Shown: positions 46,308 to 58,406 of the stretch, one piece after another
Position numbering within the stretch: the stretch's first letter is position 1
Layout: each line of letters begins with the position of its first letter
Assembly: GCF_003473485.1 (NCBI RefSeq)
Contig: NC_053049.1
Location: 11,718,001-11,782,000 of the forward strand
Direction: 5' to 3'
Origin: Medicago truncatula
Taxonomy: Eukaryota; Streptophyta; Magnoliopsida; Fabales; Fabaceae
Length of the DNA stretch: 64,000 nt
Program-made: the position numbers and the translations under genes
Notes under the pieces: generated by a model
Databases searched by the model: none
Seen by the model: the letters and a program-made list of their open reading frames with translations, nothing else
Told to the model about the DNA's origin: nothing

Positions 46308-46703
46308 TATTGTAATGAAAAGAGGTTGAAAATGAATGAATGCAACCATTTTGTCAAAATCTTTCCATCAAATTGGTCCTTAAATTGTTTGTCTATATAT
46401 CAAATCGATTCCTACATTAGTGAAAAATATCATCAAATAAGTCCTTGAAGTTTTTAAAAATATGACAATGTGATCCTTGGTGCATATATGTGTTGAACAA
46501 AGTAAAAAGTAAAGAGACACAATTTGATTGTTGAAAATACAATCATAAGTCATACATTTGATGTTTTTAAACATTACATAGCAAAAAAAAAACATTACAT
46601 AGCCATAAAGTTATAGGTCATACATTTGATGTTCTTAAACATTACATAGCCAAAACAAACAACCCAACTAGGGACATAATTTAAACAAGTCCAAAAGACA
46701 AAA

Positions 46704-46890
46704 TCATAATTTAATAAAATCTCTAAGAACTTCAGGGGTTGGGATAAACTCCATGAATTTAGGTTTAGTAGAACCGGATTGTCCAAAACTTGGATATGGT
46801 ACTCTAATAACTTCAGGAGCAGTTGGATTTTGTGGAGCAGGACCCATAACTGGTGTTTGGTTAGGCCTCTCTGTTGAAAAATAATTGGTC
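46704..46890 (-). pseudogene. Possible C-terminal tail of a MuDR-type transposase
   Basis: One minus-strand frame reads TERPNQTPVMGPAPQNPTAP, then VIRVPYPSFGQSG and PKFMEFIPTPEVLRDFIKL up to TGA at 46704. Proline-rich tails ending in FIPTP-like motifs occur behind the zinc knuckle of plant Mutator transposases. The call rests on that resemblance and on the location within Mutator-like inverted repeats. No zinc knuckle, DDE domain or start is present. Confidence 0.35.
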
Positions 46891-47779
46891 CTCTCATGTC
46901 ATACCTCCTTGTACTCACTCCCTGCAATAAAATCAATAAAATCAATCCCTAAATTATTACAATATCAATCAAATAAGTCTTTAAATTATAACAATATCTA
47001 TCAAATCAATACTTATTTTTTGAGTCATGTCTTATTTTTTTAACCAAACATAAAAACATGAAATTTTTAAGTCATTAACACAACACTCAGAAACAAACAA
47101 CAAAGCAAGCATCAAATGAAGTTTAAAGTTGAAAACGAAAGGATAAAAACTGAAAATGAAAAATAAAAAAAAAAAGGACACAAAAATGGATGAAAACGAA
47201 CAGAGAAAAAGAAAAAGAAAAAGAAAAAGAAGAGGAACGTTGTTACCTTAACCACAGACGAATTCTTCCTTCAAAAAGTTATCTTTTCCAATGTTGATCG
47301 CCGGAGATGATGATGATTTTGGAGAGGTGAAGAAGGTGAAGGTTTTAGCGGGAAGGAGAAAGATCAGGGACGTATTTGATGTGTCCGAGTGAAATGTGAT
47401 TATGGAAGGTATGGGTAATAGAGGGGTAAAATTGAAAAAACAGAAAAAATTGAAATTGAAAAGTTAAAACTAATATTTTTAGCGTTTTCATCAAATTGAT
47501 CCTTGTATTTCATTTTATCACAAAAAAAAAAATTATGCATATATATATATATAATTCATTTTATCATAACAAAAACATGCATTTCATTTTATCACAAAAT
47601 AAAATGGATATATTTTGAAAATTGCCAACATTCATGCATAATAATATTAAAAAACGAAAATAAAATTATCATGATATTATTTATTTTTTCAGATTTTCAA
47701 AAAAAAAAATACTTTATCAAACAATTAGCATATTTTACATACAACACATCATCAACATGTATTATAGTGTTATGAGGAA

Positions 47780-48545
47780 AAAATATCACTAACTTGTTGA
47801 AGCTTTACAATAGAAATCTGCAATGCAATCCAAAAACAGCAAGAGTTGGAGCAAAAGCTAACAACAGGAGGCGGATAAATAACACAGCTGCAAATAACAA
47901 ACAAAATAAATAACATTAATAAGTAGTAAAATTTAACATCATGATAAAACATATAACAAATGAATAATTTTTTTACCAAATAATAGAAGTTTGATGAATG
48001 TTTTGTATGAAGGTGTTGTGTTTTAAGAGAAGGAAAATTTCTAAGGGTTTTGCAAATGTTAAAACCGGTGCTTCTCTTATATAGGGAAGGGAAAAAACCA
48101 GGGCCTTTCCCAGGGACAAGTCCGTCGGAAATCCGGTCAAAAACTAGCTTAGGTAGGCGCAGAAGTAGGTGCAGAACGGGTTGAAAAAACCGACGGAATT
48201 GTGCAAAAAGCGAGGGGTTCCGCCCCTGGCAGGCTGGCAACGCACAGCTTTTGGCAGGCCCTTGTCAAGTCAACTGGGAAAAAGCAGGGAATCCTTTGAA
48301 TTTCGGAAATCGAGGGGCAGTTCCCTGGCTTTTTCCGTCGGTTTTCTCTGACATAGATAAGATTCCCTCAGATTTTAAAAATTCAATCTGGCGCCTAAAA
48401 AAAAGCGAGGGATTTTGGCAAAAAGCGAGGGGCAAATCCCTGTCTTTTGTGCCACTGGTTTTCCTTGGTATTTTCCCTGGCAAATTTGCCAGGGGTTTCA
48501 AACCCTTGTCAAAATCCCTGGCAAAAGGTCATTATTCTTGTAGTG
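47780..48545 (-). mobile_element. CACTA terminus with own promoter, inserted in the Mutator-like element
   Basis: Read from 48545 on the minus strand it starts CACTACAAGAATAATGACC, a standard CACTA end. It is followed by subterminal repeats of CCTGGCA/TGCCAGG and GCGAGGGG words, then a TATA box (CTATATAAGAGAAGC near 48080) and a leader ending in a possible donor near 47975. This is the 5' end and promoter of an En/Spm-type element. The opposite CACTA end is absent, so it is truncated. G+C content is higher than in the surrounding sequence. Confidence 0.6.
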
Positions 48546-48832
48546 GTACACGTGGCTTCCTTGTTGACACGTGTACAACACAACACAACATGCAAGACGA
48601 CATATCAGCATCAGTAATGGAGCATCTGGACGGAGGGATGAATTTGATTGACGTTTGTTAAATTCAAAGACGAAATAGACATTTCGATAAATTAGTGGAC
48701 GAATTTGGCTGACCCTTACAAATTCAACGACGAACTTAGGTATTTACTCGCTGCTAAACTTTTATAATTAAAAAATATATATGATATACTCGTGTTATTT
48801 TTATTCAAACGCTCTTGGCTTATATTTTTTTT

Positions 48833-49000
48833 TTTGTTTAAATATCGTATGAAACATGCATCATGGCATTTGTGATCAAATTTATGGATGACTACTTTTT
48901 TAAAATAAGTTAATTTTTGTTTAACTATCGTATTATGAAACATACATCATAGCATTTGTGATCTAATTTATGGATGACTACTTTTTTAAAATAAGTTAAA
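48833..49000. repeat. About 88 bp tandem duplication
   Basis: Two adjacent copies share TATCGTAT(G/T), GAAACAT(G/A)CATCAT(G/A)GC, ATTTGTGATC(A/T)AATTTATG and GATGACTACTTTTTTAAAAT. It lies just outside the right end of the Mutator-like element. Confidence 0.75.
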
Positions 49001-50418
49001 TTCCAACTTTGGCCATTGGTGTCTTAAGTTTTTTTTCCTTCTAATTTTGTCATTCTTAAACATTTTAGTCCTTAAGTTTTACATTTTCACTTTGGTCTCT
49101 CAGTTATAAATGTTAGAAACTATTGTCTCTTAAGTTATAAATAGTAGACATTGAGGAAAAAGATCATAGAGTCGTTATGTAACTTAAGAAACAAAAATGT
49201 CTAATATCTATAATATAAAATGATAATTTCCTCAACATCAACATAATTTTTTTGGTCAAAAAAGTTACATTTTATAGCAAAACCAATGCATCTAATTATT
49301 TAATTAGGAAATAAGAAATTGGTAATATGGGGAGGCATTCTTTTTTTGGTGCGTAATTGAACTGTAAAAAATAAAAAAAGCTAGAGCAATATGTGAGAGG
49401 GTGTTGTAAAATTTGGAGTATCTTACTAATGAGATAAATTTTAATTTGTCATTACATATATTATCTCTCTCCTATTATTAGTGCCAATTTTACCCAAATT
49501 AAGTAAAGTTATAAAACCATTTAAGTTTGGCACTAGGTAGAATCAAATAGTTCTTCATAACATGGCGAACTAAGTTTAAATTTTGACTAGAACTATACAT
49601 AGTTTAACTCAAATGAAAAAAAAGAAGAGCAGGCCAAGTTAGATTTCTCAATTTAGAATGTTAGTTTCACATAGATTATGAATTGATAAAATAATGAATA
49701 TATAAGAGAGCATATAACTTTAAAAGGCCATGAATAACCACACTATTTCATTGTTGAAGAGATCAAGTTGTGTGATCTCCACCCCTCTGAAAAAGACCTT
49801 AGCACTAACAGTTGTGTTGATCTTTCTAATGTCTTTAGATTTTCAATTGAGATTTGGTTTTTGTCTCTTTTCGTCATGGTTCCACCCCCATCCCCAATAT
49901 CATTTATGTATATGTTACATATATACATATACATATATATGTACTTGACCACATTTTACCTAAAATAAACCAATAAGTATTTTAAAATGTATGGTATGTT
50001 AGAAAAATTAAGGTTCATATATTTATAATTTGTTTAAATAGTTACACCGAATTGAAATTCTATTTCAATAATAGAAAATTAATTTACTAAATAATTGCAA
50101 CAACTAGCTAACTATTTTGGCAAGAATTAGCTACATATATATTATTTATATTATTATAGTTGCAAAGTCAGGAAAAAAAATCGGTTGGATCACAAAAATA
50201 AACTACAATATATACACAAAAGTTATGTTTTAATAAATATTAAGCACAAAGTTTATTATCAACAAAATTAAACTACATACCTTAAAAATTCAAAATAATC
50301 ATTTACACATTTCAAGTGTGATAGTAAAGCGCATTAAGATGGAGAAGATGGTGGGCCACAACATAATTTTATTTAAAAGTCAAACAATTTTAATAATTTC
50401 CTCAATAAAAAGATTTAA
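49001..50418. other. Intergenic, no gene recognised
   Basis: The plus-strand frame at 49730-49948 (MNNHTISLLKRSSCVISTPL..., with a hydrophobic segment) has no known family and ends in an AT microsatellite; support is too weak to call it a gene. The rest is AT-rich. Confidence 0.35.
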
Positions 50419-51233
50419 TCTCTTCTTATATATTAAAGTTAACCCGTAAGCTCTAATTTTAACATAAACCCTATTGCATAATTTTACTGTTTTAACCCTA
50501 ATGCTCACACCTAATCTCCTATTTTCATGAACAATCCTAATGCTCACACCTAATCTCCTATTTTCATGAACAAAGCAAATCGGCATCGCTTTATTTCCCC
50601 TATTTCTTCAAAACAAATCGCCCTATTTCTTCAACAAAACAAATCGCCCTATTGGAATAAAAGGGTTTTGAAAGATTATAGCAACATTTTTTTTGTTAAT
50701 ATTACACTTTTCATCCAAATTAAAACTGAACTCTCTTTGTTAAATATCTACCACAAAATGCACCAGAATTTTGCAATCTATATAAACAGGTGGAAGAAAC
50801 ATTTCAACAAACAGTTAAAGGGTATCATTTACGGTAAAGGCCAAATATTCGATAAAAGGAAAATTATTTAAATAAAACATTTTACATGTTGAGGTTAAGA
50901 ATGAGCTATTTTTAGGTACATAATATAACATTAACATATAATTTTTACAAAAGAATGAAGTAACATTTTGTCAAAAAAAAAAAAAAAAGATGAAGTAACA
51001 TACCAATAATATAACATTGACATATAATTTTAACAAAAGAATGAAGTAACACACGATTGATAAAAATTAATATTTTTAAGGTGAATAAGTGTGGTGTCTG
51101 AGGTTCGAATTCCAACATCTGCATATATTTGAGACCACATATTTCATTCTCTTTGATATGCATTGAGATTTGTTTTTGTCTACTACATCTACAATGTATA
51201 TGACCCGTGCAGCAGCACGGGTGGAAAGTCTAG
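50419..51233 (+). mobile_element. Small non-autonomous Helitron
   Basis: The 5' end TCTCTTCTTATATATTAAAG follows an A, and the 3' end has the hairpin ACCCGTGC-AGCA-GCACGGGT (51203-51222) then GGAAAGTCTAG (CTAG at 51230-51233) followed by T. A/T flanks without TSD, a TC start, a hairpin and a CTRR end define Helitrons. Inside, a 39 bp unit (CCTAATGCTCACACCTAATC...) is duplicated at 50497/50536, and a 25 bp unit around AAACAAATCGCCCTATT is duplicated near 50610/50640. There is no Rep/helicase gene. Confidence 0.75.
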
Positions 51234-51322
51234 TTTTTATGTAAAGTGTTGTGGCTCACCCGAACCCTAGGGTGGCTCCGCCACATATTATTATCATTTC
51301 GTTTCAAAAATTTGTTTATGTA

Positions 51323-51814
51323 AGCCGGCCCTAGTTTTCTCTCTCTAGATTTTCTCTTTCAGTTTCTTCATTGAGGGGTGGTTTTGGGTCAATTCTTGAC
51401 CTGAAATCACCCCTCTTCGTCTTTTTCTCTTTATTTCAATCTAAATAAGTGTTTTTCACATAGATCTAGGTTTTTTCTTTTTGATTTCATCATCTAAGTG
51501 TGGTGGTTTGTTGTTCATCGTCTTGTGCGACATTGTTTGATTTCCCATTTTCTTGCGGTGTTCATCTGATTCATATTGAAGATCGATTATTCAATTAAAG
51601 ATTTGGGCGTCAACGTTGCAGATCCGGAGGCCATGGATACTCCGGTCACTTTAGTTTTATCATATATTTTTGTAGGCATTATGCCGTTATATGCTATTAA
51701 CTTGGATGATGTGAGTTTGTTCACAGATTCATCCTTTACGTTTTTAGCGGTGTTGAATGATGTAATCTCTCAATTTGAATGAATGAATATCATTTTTGTT
51801 TTTGTCAAAAAAAA
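51323..51814 (+). mobile_element. Poly(A) retroposon with 11 bp TSD
   Basis: TTGTTTATGTA flanks the 492 bp element at 51312-51322 and 51815-51825, and a short A-run precedes the right copy. The 5' part is pyrimidine-rich (TTTTCTCTCTCTAGATTTTC) and ends after an ORF of 68 codons (51576-51782) with no recognisable domain and a TGAATGAATGAATATC tail. This could be a non-autonomous LINE-like element or a processed transcript copy. The retroposition signature is clear; the parent is unknown. Confidence 0.7.
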
Positions 51815-51859
51815 TTGTTTATGTATGTTCCAACAAATATTGAAAATTGAAAACATAAA

Positions 51860-51861
<2 letters not shown>

Positions 51862-51902
<41 letters not shown>
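51862..51902. repeat. (AT)n microsatellite
   Basis: About twenty uninterrupted AT dinucleotides, likely polymorphic. Confidence 0.95.
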
Positions 51903-51906
<4 letters not shown>

Positions 51907-53377
51907 TTTCTTTTAATAGGAAAATATATAAACAATGAGTATAAAGTGTATACCAATATATTATAATAGAACACAACTTATACGAATTAAAGATAATTTT
52001 AGGATTCAATGGTTATCTGTCATTTCGTCTACCTATAAAAGAAAAATACGGATCGTGTATAATCACAATTAGAAAATTGAAAGTATGACCTCCTATCATC
52101 ACTAGATATGATAAACAATATGTTAGACAACGTTTTGATTTTGTACTATAATTGTTTTACAATCAAAAACTGTTAATTAAAAATGATCTTATTCGATCTA
52201 AGGTTGAAGTGGATGAGTAACAGATATAAAGAAGTCAAAATTGACCATCACTTCAAATAGATAATACTAACAACATTAACATTTTATTGTTCTATAAAGA
52301 TATTCAATTTCTTTAAAAAAAATAATAAAAGATATTCAATTTTGAAGTGACAATAATACAAATAGTCACAAAGCTATCTTACCTTCTTACGGCGCCTCTT
52401 CCCTACAATAGAGGTTCATGTACCAAATCTTGGACTTTATTTATTTTTTGGTGCAAAAATGCTGGTTTTCTATTATCATCATAATTAAGCACCTTCAGTC
52501 AATAAAATAATGTGGTCTTTTGTGGACACAATTGCCTCTAAAATAAAGTACAGTCTAATTGACTAATTTCATTGCTTACCGATATGTTAAAAGAATATGT
52601 TGCTTAAAAGGAACTACACTACAGATTGCTAATTAGCACATAATATGGAACTGAACACATGCAAAAATTTAGTGCAACCTGTCTTAAACATCATTTTAAG
52701 GAAAGCTTCTCACATTAAACCTAATTTATTAGTAATTAACTATTCTAATGTTGTCAAGTCTTAACGCAAAGGAACTTTGGGGTAAGTTGGCCCTTGGCAG
52801 AAACATCATATTCCAGAAAGGTATATACATGCATGCAGATTAGTTAATTTGAAGTTATGAGAATGATTTTTTTGGTGAAGTTAACACTATAACATCAAAA
52901 GTGTTGTAAGTAACACCCCACTATTTGTATAGTGGCATCAAAAGTTCAGTCCTCATAATATCATCAATTCATCAAATTAACAAGAATACATTTAATCTAA
53001 TTTTATCCTACCTTATTTTAAGTGTAACACCCCACAAAATGTAACACTTAAGACTATCACATGATATCAACAACTTTGTTTGAATGTTAAAGATGCCAAC
53101 GATAAAATAGTATATGTAAGTCTAAGATGTTGCAAGCATTACTAGATGAATTACTATTGATCATTAATCAGTAATCAACAATTTAAAAATGAATCAATTA
53201 TTAAGATTAAAATTAACTTTTTTAAAAAATGTCAATTTCATGACTGCACCGTAGAAGCTCCCTTTGAAGTTTACATGCAAAGACTTTGATTTCGTTTATT
53301 TTCTTGTAATTTAATTAAAATTGATGTGAGTATAGTTTGACGTTTAGCTTCGCTCAGCTACAAGAGCTAGATTAATA
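51903..53377. other. Intergenic, nothing recognised
   Basis: AT-rich. A short repeated motif GTAACACCCCAC(T/A)A occurs at about 52911 and 53024. No ORF above 60 codons makes sense and no inverted-repeat element could be bounded. Confidence 0.4.
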
Positions 53378-53650
53378 CTCCCTCCATTCTTTTATAATTG
53401 TCATTTTTGCATATAAAATTTGTTTCCAATTAACTGTCGTTTTCAAAGTTCAATGTATCATCAAATGTGGCTTTACTTATATTACCCTTATATATTTATT
53501 GCTGAGAGAGAAATATATGGAATGAAGTATTAAATTATTAAGATTATTATAGAAAAAAGATAAATTTTTGTATCAAAAGTAGTAGAAGTATTTGTTGTCT
53601 TGGTTTGTGTAAAAAGTTAAAATGCGACAATTAAAAAGGAACAGAGGAAG
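53378..53650. mobile_element. Stowaway MITE
   Basis: CTCCCTCCATTCTTTTATAA at the left and, inverted, CTTCCTCTGTTCCTTTTTAA at the right, flanked by TA (53376-53377 and 53651-53652). It has the same end sequence as the element at 33257-33558, so both belong to one family. Confidence 0.85.
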
Positions 53651-53652
53651 TA

Positions 53653-54817
53653 CCTTTATACAAAATGTTAAAGAGTGCCTCATGAGGCACTCGTTAACAT
53701 TTCCCATTTTTTTAAGATCTTAAATAATAAGTTTTAATGAAAATTTGTATATTTAATGTATTGAAAATTGAAGTATTTGACTTTTTAAAGAATAATTTCT
53801 TAATTTTTAGTCGTTAGAGAATATTTTAAAAGAGAAATGATATTTATACAAATATTTCTTAAGAACTTTTGGAACAACCATCTATTTCATACTCACATGT
53901 CGTTTCATTCGCTCTCTTCTTCTTTCTCTCACAATTGTAATTTATCCAATAAAAAAAAAGAAAAAATGGTTGTTACAAAAGTTGTCCAAAATAAGATGTA
54001 CAAATATCACCCCTCATTACAAAAATATTATTTAGTAAAACTAATATTTTATTCTAACGCTACTTTTACGACGACTTCACAAACAATTGATTCAGATCCT
54101 CTTAGAAGAAAAAAAACAATTGATTTTGAAATTTCTGAGAGTAAAAACAATTGATTTTGAAATTTCTGAATCTATTGCCTGTGAAGTCGTTTTCAAACAA
54201 ATGAAAGTATGCATTGAAATGCGATGCCCCCTCTACTAGATATTTCCGAAATACATTAGTAAATTATAGAATAATAGTTACTACTTTTCTTCTATTATTA
54301 CAGGAGAATAACTATTACTTGTTAAAGGCAAGGATGATGCATGTGTTTTGAATTTTCTACAATACTTTAGTAGTACATAGAATAAACCAATACTATATTT
54401 GTATTGGGAATTGTCATTAAAATTCTAGAATGTAGTATTTATAATATATTTCTCACACTTATAAATAGGTAAATTTACGTAAAATTGCATTCAGATGTAA
54501 TGAGAATGACATTGAAGGCTTCAACATAGTCACTAAACTACCATAATTCCTTCACCAACTATATAATTGATATTAGTGATGGTTTTAGTGAGGAAATCAT
54601 TATAGAAGAATCAGTTCCATGTCAAATTTCATAACAAACATTTAACTCATCAATTTACAAAGGGATTTAATGAGGGATGTTTAAACCATTCTCTCACTGG
54701 TAATTGGTAATTCAATATTTGTATTTAATACCGAAATCCGTTCCTAAATCCGTCACAATTAGTTATGGAATTTTGTTCCTCCCTAAAATCCGTCTCTAAT
54801 TTGCGTTTTTTTAATAA
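53653..54817. other. Intergenic with a partial MITE end
   Basis: At 53668-53702 the motif AGTGCCTCATGAGGCACTCG TTAACATTTCC is palindromic and resembles the ends of the MITE at 34578-34760; no second end is evident. A short duplication around AAAACAATTGATTTTGAAAT lies near 54115-54155. No gene was found. Confidence 0.4.
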
Positions 54818-55047
54818 TGATAGTATATCTCACCTCTTAAGATAAGTTAATAAGTAATGTGTTCCTTCTAGTCTCATATTGCATTTAAATCAAAGTTGCG
54901 TTAAGTGACATAGCAAAATATTAATTGTGGTCACCAACCACTCTCTTAAATTGTTCATTTTGCACACCGACTTCTACTATACTATTAAACTAGAAAATGT
55001 GAGGTCTTAGGCTCATATGCAAAAGAAGTACATATCACGACTCGGCT
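54818..55047. repeat. 230 bp direct repeat, copy 1
   Basis: TGATAGTATATCTCACCTCT to CATATCACGACTCGGCT is repeated at 56872-57102 with only a few differences (one indel and about three substitutions). The near-identity means a recent duplication. The ends do not look like LTR termini. Confidence 0.9.
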
Positions 55048-56868
55048 GTATAGTAAATCATTTTGTAATCTAATGATCAGTGCTATAGTAATTTAAATTA
55101 CTTCAAATTATGTGGTCCAAAGGAAAGAAACTAATAGAAGGTATGTATGTTCTCTCTATTCTATTTCTCAATCATGGTTGTGTGATATCCAGTGACATGT
55201 GTTCATTCTTTTGCAAATAAATTTTCAGTAGCATCTGATTCAATTTACTCTTTAATATGATTTTGTTATCTCATGACATAGACTGTTTGAAGGTAGAAAG
55301 TAATTTTAATAATTTTGTTGCCTCATATTTACTTTCTTATTTAAAGTTTGGCTTGATTTACATCGAGAGAGAGGCAAGCAGTTGCCTATATATTGTTACT
55401 TTCACTGCCAATGTGAATTTGGTGTCAGCCAACATTAATGAAATAATCAGTTTGAGTCGTGAATTTTGTTCATGTTACTTTTCTCTGTCACTTCTTGCAC
55501 TATCCATCTATTTTCTTTTAAAAAGTTTCATGGTCTCTTGGTTTCTTGAAATTCCAAGGTTGTTCTATCTTTCTTTCTTATTTTGTTACATTATTTTTTT
55601 AGGTCATGAATGATGAGTACAAACATTTTTCTGAACACTTTATCCAGATTTCTGTGTAATTTATAGTGGTTAATGGTTTTCATGGTTGTTTAGTATTATT
55701 TTAGCATTTGATTATAGCCATAAAAGGAGCGATTATGAGTAGTTTATAATGAGCCTATCAGTATGCTTTCATTACATGTAGTTGAATTTTTTAAGATATT
55801 TAAATGAGAAATATTGATGTATAGAAATCTTCATGCATGCAACAATCAATGTTTTAAAAAGCTTTTTCACTATAGACAAAATAAGTGTCTGCATAGCTGC
55901 CAAAGGATTACTTTTCTTCACTATAGGAAAATAAATTATTTATGTTGAAAGACAATTTAAATTTTCCTTTTCTTCACTCAAATAGTAATTCTTTAGGCAT
56001 TTTTTGTTATGGTAGGTAAGTGTAACAAGCCTTTAGGCTATTTGACATAGGAGATTTATTCGCAGCTTTTCAAGTTTATATTGTATCTAAATGTATGCAG
56101 AAATCATACATTTAAGGAAAAAAAGATGACGATGATGAAGAGAACATATATCACGATAAGTGATATTTTTTAATTTTAATGTATTCGATAGGCAGGTTAT
56201 GGGGATTGTATCAACACCACTTGAAATGTAGTATATAAAGAGGTGTTCCAAAATGTGTGAAATTAGACGTAAAAAAAAATGTGTGAACAACTGTTATATG
56301 TCCTAAAAGATAACGTAGTTTATGTTGAATTGTTTCCTTATCTATGTAATGAATCATATTGCAATCTATTAGAGCGCCTCCAATGGTGAACTCACCCAAA
56401 GTTATTTTGTGGGTCCTACTAATGTCACATCATTTTGAAGCAACTCACTTATTTTTTACTTCAATGGTGCAACCTTAAAAACTCATATTGGGTCCCACAA
56501 TTTTATCTCACATACTAATATTATATTGGTATTTATTATATGTATCACAACTCTTTATTCATGTTGGGCCCACATAATAACGTTACTTCAGAAAATAACG
56601 GTGTAGTGGGGGACCCCAATGGTAAAACCAACAAAAGTACCATGACTTTGGGTACTCCAGACTGGCGGACCAAGCAAAATTCCAACCGCTGGAGGTGCTC
56701 TTAGCTTCTCCATTGTTCATGACCCATGCGGCAGCAAGCAATTGTGTAGGCGGTGGGACTATGATTTTATATTTATTTATTTTATTTTTTATGTAATGAA
56801 TATATTCGGAACTTTTTTAGCTTCTCCATTTTTAATGTCTCGGGCGGTAGCACGGGCAAAAGACCTAG
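55048..56868 (+). mobile_element. Segment ending in a Helitron-like terminus between the 230 bp repeats
   Basis: The segment ends GGGCGGTAGCACGGGCAAAA GACCTAG (CTAG at 56865-56868) followed by T, a worn version of the hairpin-CTRR end at 51203-51233. A second, more degraded end (GACCCATGCGGCAGCAAGC) lies at 56721-56739 after the same TAGCTTCTCCATT lead-in, so two related termini are nested. The 118-codon frame at 55257-55613 has no recognisable domain. The 5' end was not found. Confidence 0.45.
56372..56700. mobile_element. PIF/Harbinger-type MITE
   Basis: GAGCGCCTCCAATGG at the left and CCGCTGGAGGTGCTC at the right are inverted terminal repeats. TTA flanks both sides (56369-56371 and 56701-56703), the trinucleotide duplication of PIF/Harbinger (Tourist-type) elements. 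It is inserted just before the Helitron-like ends. Confidence 0.85.
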
Positions 56869-56871
56869 TAG

Positions 56872-57102
56872 TGATAGTATATCTCACCTCTTTAAGATAA
56901 GTTAATTAGTAATGTGTTCCTTCTAGTCTCATATTGCATTTAAATCAAAGTTGCGTTAAGTGACATAGCAAAATATTAACTGTGGTCACCAACCACTCTC
57001 TTAAATTGTTCATTTTGCACACCGACTTCTACTATACTATTAAACTAGAAAATGTGAGGTCTTAGGCTCATATGCAAAAGAAGTACATATCACGACTCGG
57101 CT
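56872..57102. repeat. 230 bp direct repeat, copy 2
   Basis: Partner of 54818-55047, beginning four bases after the CTAG of the Helitron-like terminus. Sequence beyond the repeats differs on both outer sides. Confidence 0.9.
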
Positions 57103-58406
57103 CTATTTAAGTTCAAACCCAAAACAAAAAAAAAGAAGTGAGGAGTTCAGGTAGCCTAATATCTCGACCCTCTTTGGTTCAAATTCAAATATTGTCGCAA
57201 ACTTTTGGCCCCTAAGACTCAAGTTTAGACATAGCAAACAAACACATGTGATTAATGAAGATTATGACTTGTAACTTATGAGGCTCATCTTAAGTATACG
57301 CCCATGAAGAAAAGTGCAACTACTAGAGCAAGAAGAAATCCATGCCATAAGTCTTCAACAAGAGCGACAAGGAGACTCGCATGCAACTGAAAATAAAAAA
57401 AGATTCATGTCAGAAGTCTTAAACAAGAGTGATAAGGAGACTCAAACAAATTAAGAGAATTAAGGAATTCTTTTTTGAGGGGAGAATTAAGGAATTCTTG
57501 TTCTTTCTAAAAGTCTTCAACAAGATAGACAATAAATTCACATGCAACTAAGCCGCAAGAGTGATCATTGTTAGAAGTCATTAACAAAATTAAGGAGCAA
57601 GAAGCCTTTATAAGGCTCACGTTTTAAATAAGTACGACAAAGAGACTAATAATAAATATCCTGACAAGAGGTGTAACAAAATTATTATCACGAAGAAGTT
57701 AATATTTTTCAAACACAATCTAAGTGTTGTCATATCTTTGTTTTGTCTTAAATGTGTTTTTGGTTTCCCTATTTTAACATTTTTGTAGAGTGGTCACTAT
57801 ATTTTAAAATTTGACAGTTTCGCTTCCTTCATCGAATATTTGATCTCATTATGATGTGTTTTAAATGGGATTTTTAAGGTTTTTTTTTTTTTTTTTTTTA
57901 CAATTTTGTCGATGTTGATCTTTTTCCATCATCGAATCATATAACACGTCATTTAAATCATATCACATTACCAATTTTATTTTAAGCAAAAATATAATAA
58001 ATAAAAATAAAGAGATACAAAGATTAGTGGGAGGTATTAAACTTGACCAAAGTATAACCCAAATGGGAATAACACAATACAATACAAATGATGAAAATAG
58101 TCATATTTTAGTGCAAAAATAAGATGGAGGGATCAAATCCGCAAAACGATAAAAATAGGAGGACTAAAATCGCAATTGAGGCCTAATTATTTTTTCTTAA
58201 ATAATGGCTCAAAATTAGTAGATATAATACAAAATATTTATTTACGTTAAAATAGAGTAAAGTGTAATACATGTTTATTCGATAAAAAAAGTGATTTATA
58301 AAAATATATATTACAAACGAGCCAAAGGAGCCTAATTAAAATATAAAGGAAAATTTCTTTTAAAATAAAATATAAATGTTGAGTGGGATGTGGTTGAAAA
58401 AAGAAC
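57103..58406. other. Intergenic, short repeats only
   Basis: Between 57330 and 57600 the words CATG(C/T)CA(T/G)AAGTCTT, AACAAGAG(C/T)GA and AAGGAGACTC recur three times as a degenerate repeat of about 65 bp. A worn GGTCCC-type foldback (57755-58190) and a T-run at 57881-57900 follow. No gene. Confidence 0.4.

Larger units (their letters stand above)
45263..48750. mobile_element. Mutator-like element with about 150 bp terminal inverted repeats
   Basis: The left end CGAGTAAATACCAAAGTTCG and right end, inverted, CGAGTAAATACCTAAGTTCG continue as inverted repeats for about 150 bp at roughly 80% identity (GAAATGTCTATTTCGTC in both). The flanking 9-mers do not match cleanly, so the TSD has decayed. 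The 3.5 kb interior holds a GRF zinc-finger gene remnant (+), a short minus-strand reading frame like the tail of MuDR-type transposases, and an inserted CACTA terminus. No catalytic transposase domain remains, so it is non-autonomous or dead. Confidence 0.65.

Noticed and set aside
47770..48661. ORFs of 136 and 156 codons around 48.2 kb
   Set aside because: They are produced by the stop-poor subterminal repeats of the CACTA terminus and by its leader.
55257..55613. 118-codon plus-strand ORF in the Helitron-ended segment
   Set aside because: Hydrophobic, low-complexity composition without a domain; no Rep or helicase motif that would make it a Helitron gene.
54818..57102. LTR retrotransposon with 230 bp LTRs
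   Set aside because: No TG...CA ends, no primer-binding site next to copy 1, no TSD outside the repeats, and the interior ends in a Helitron-like hairpin-CTAG.
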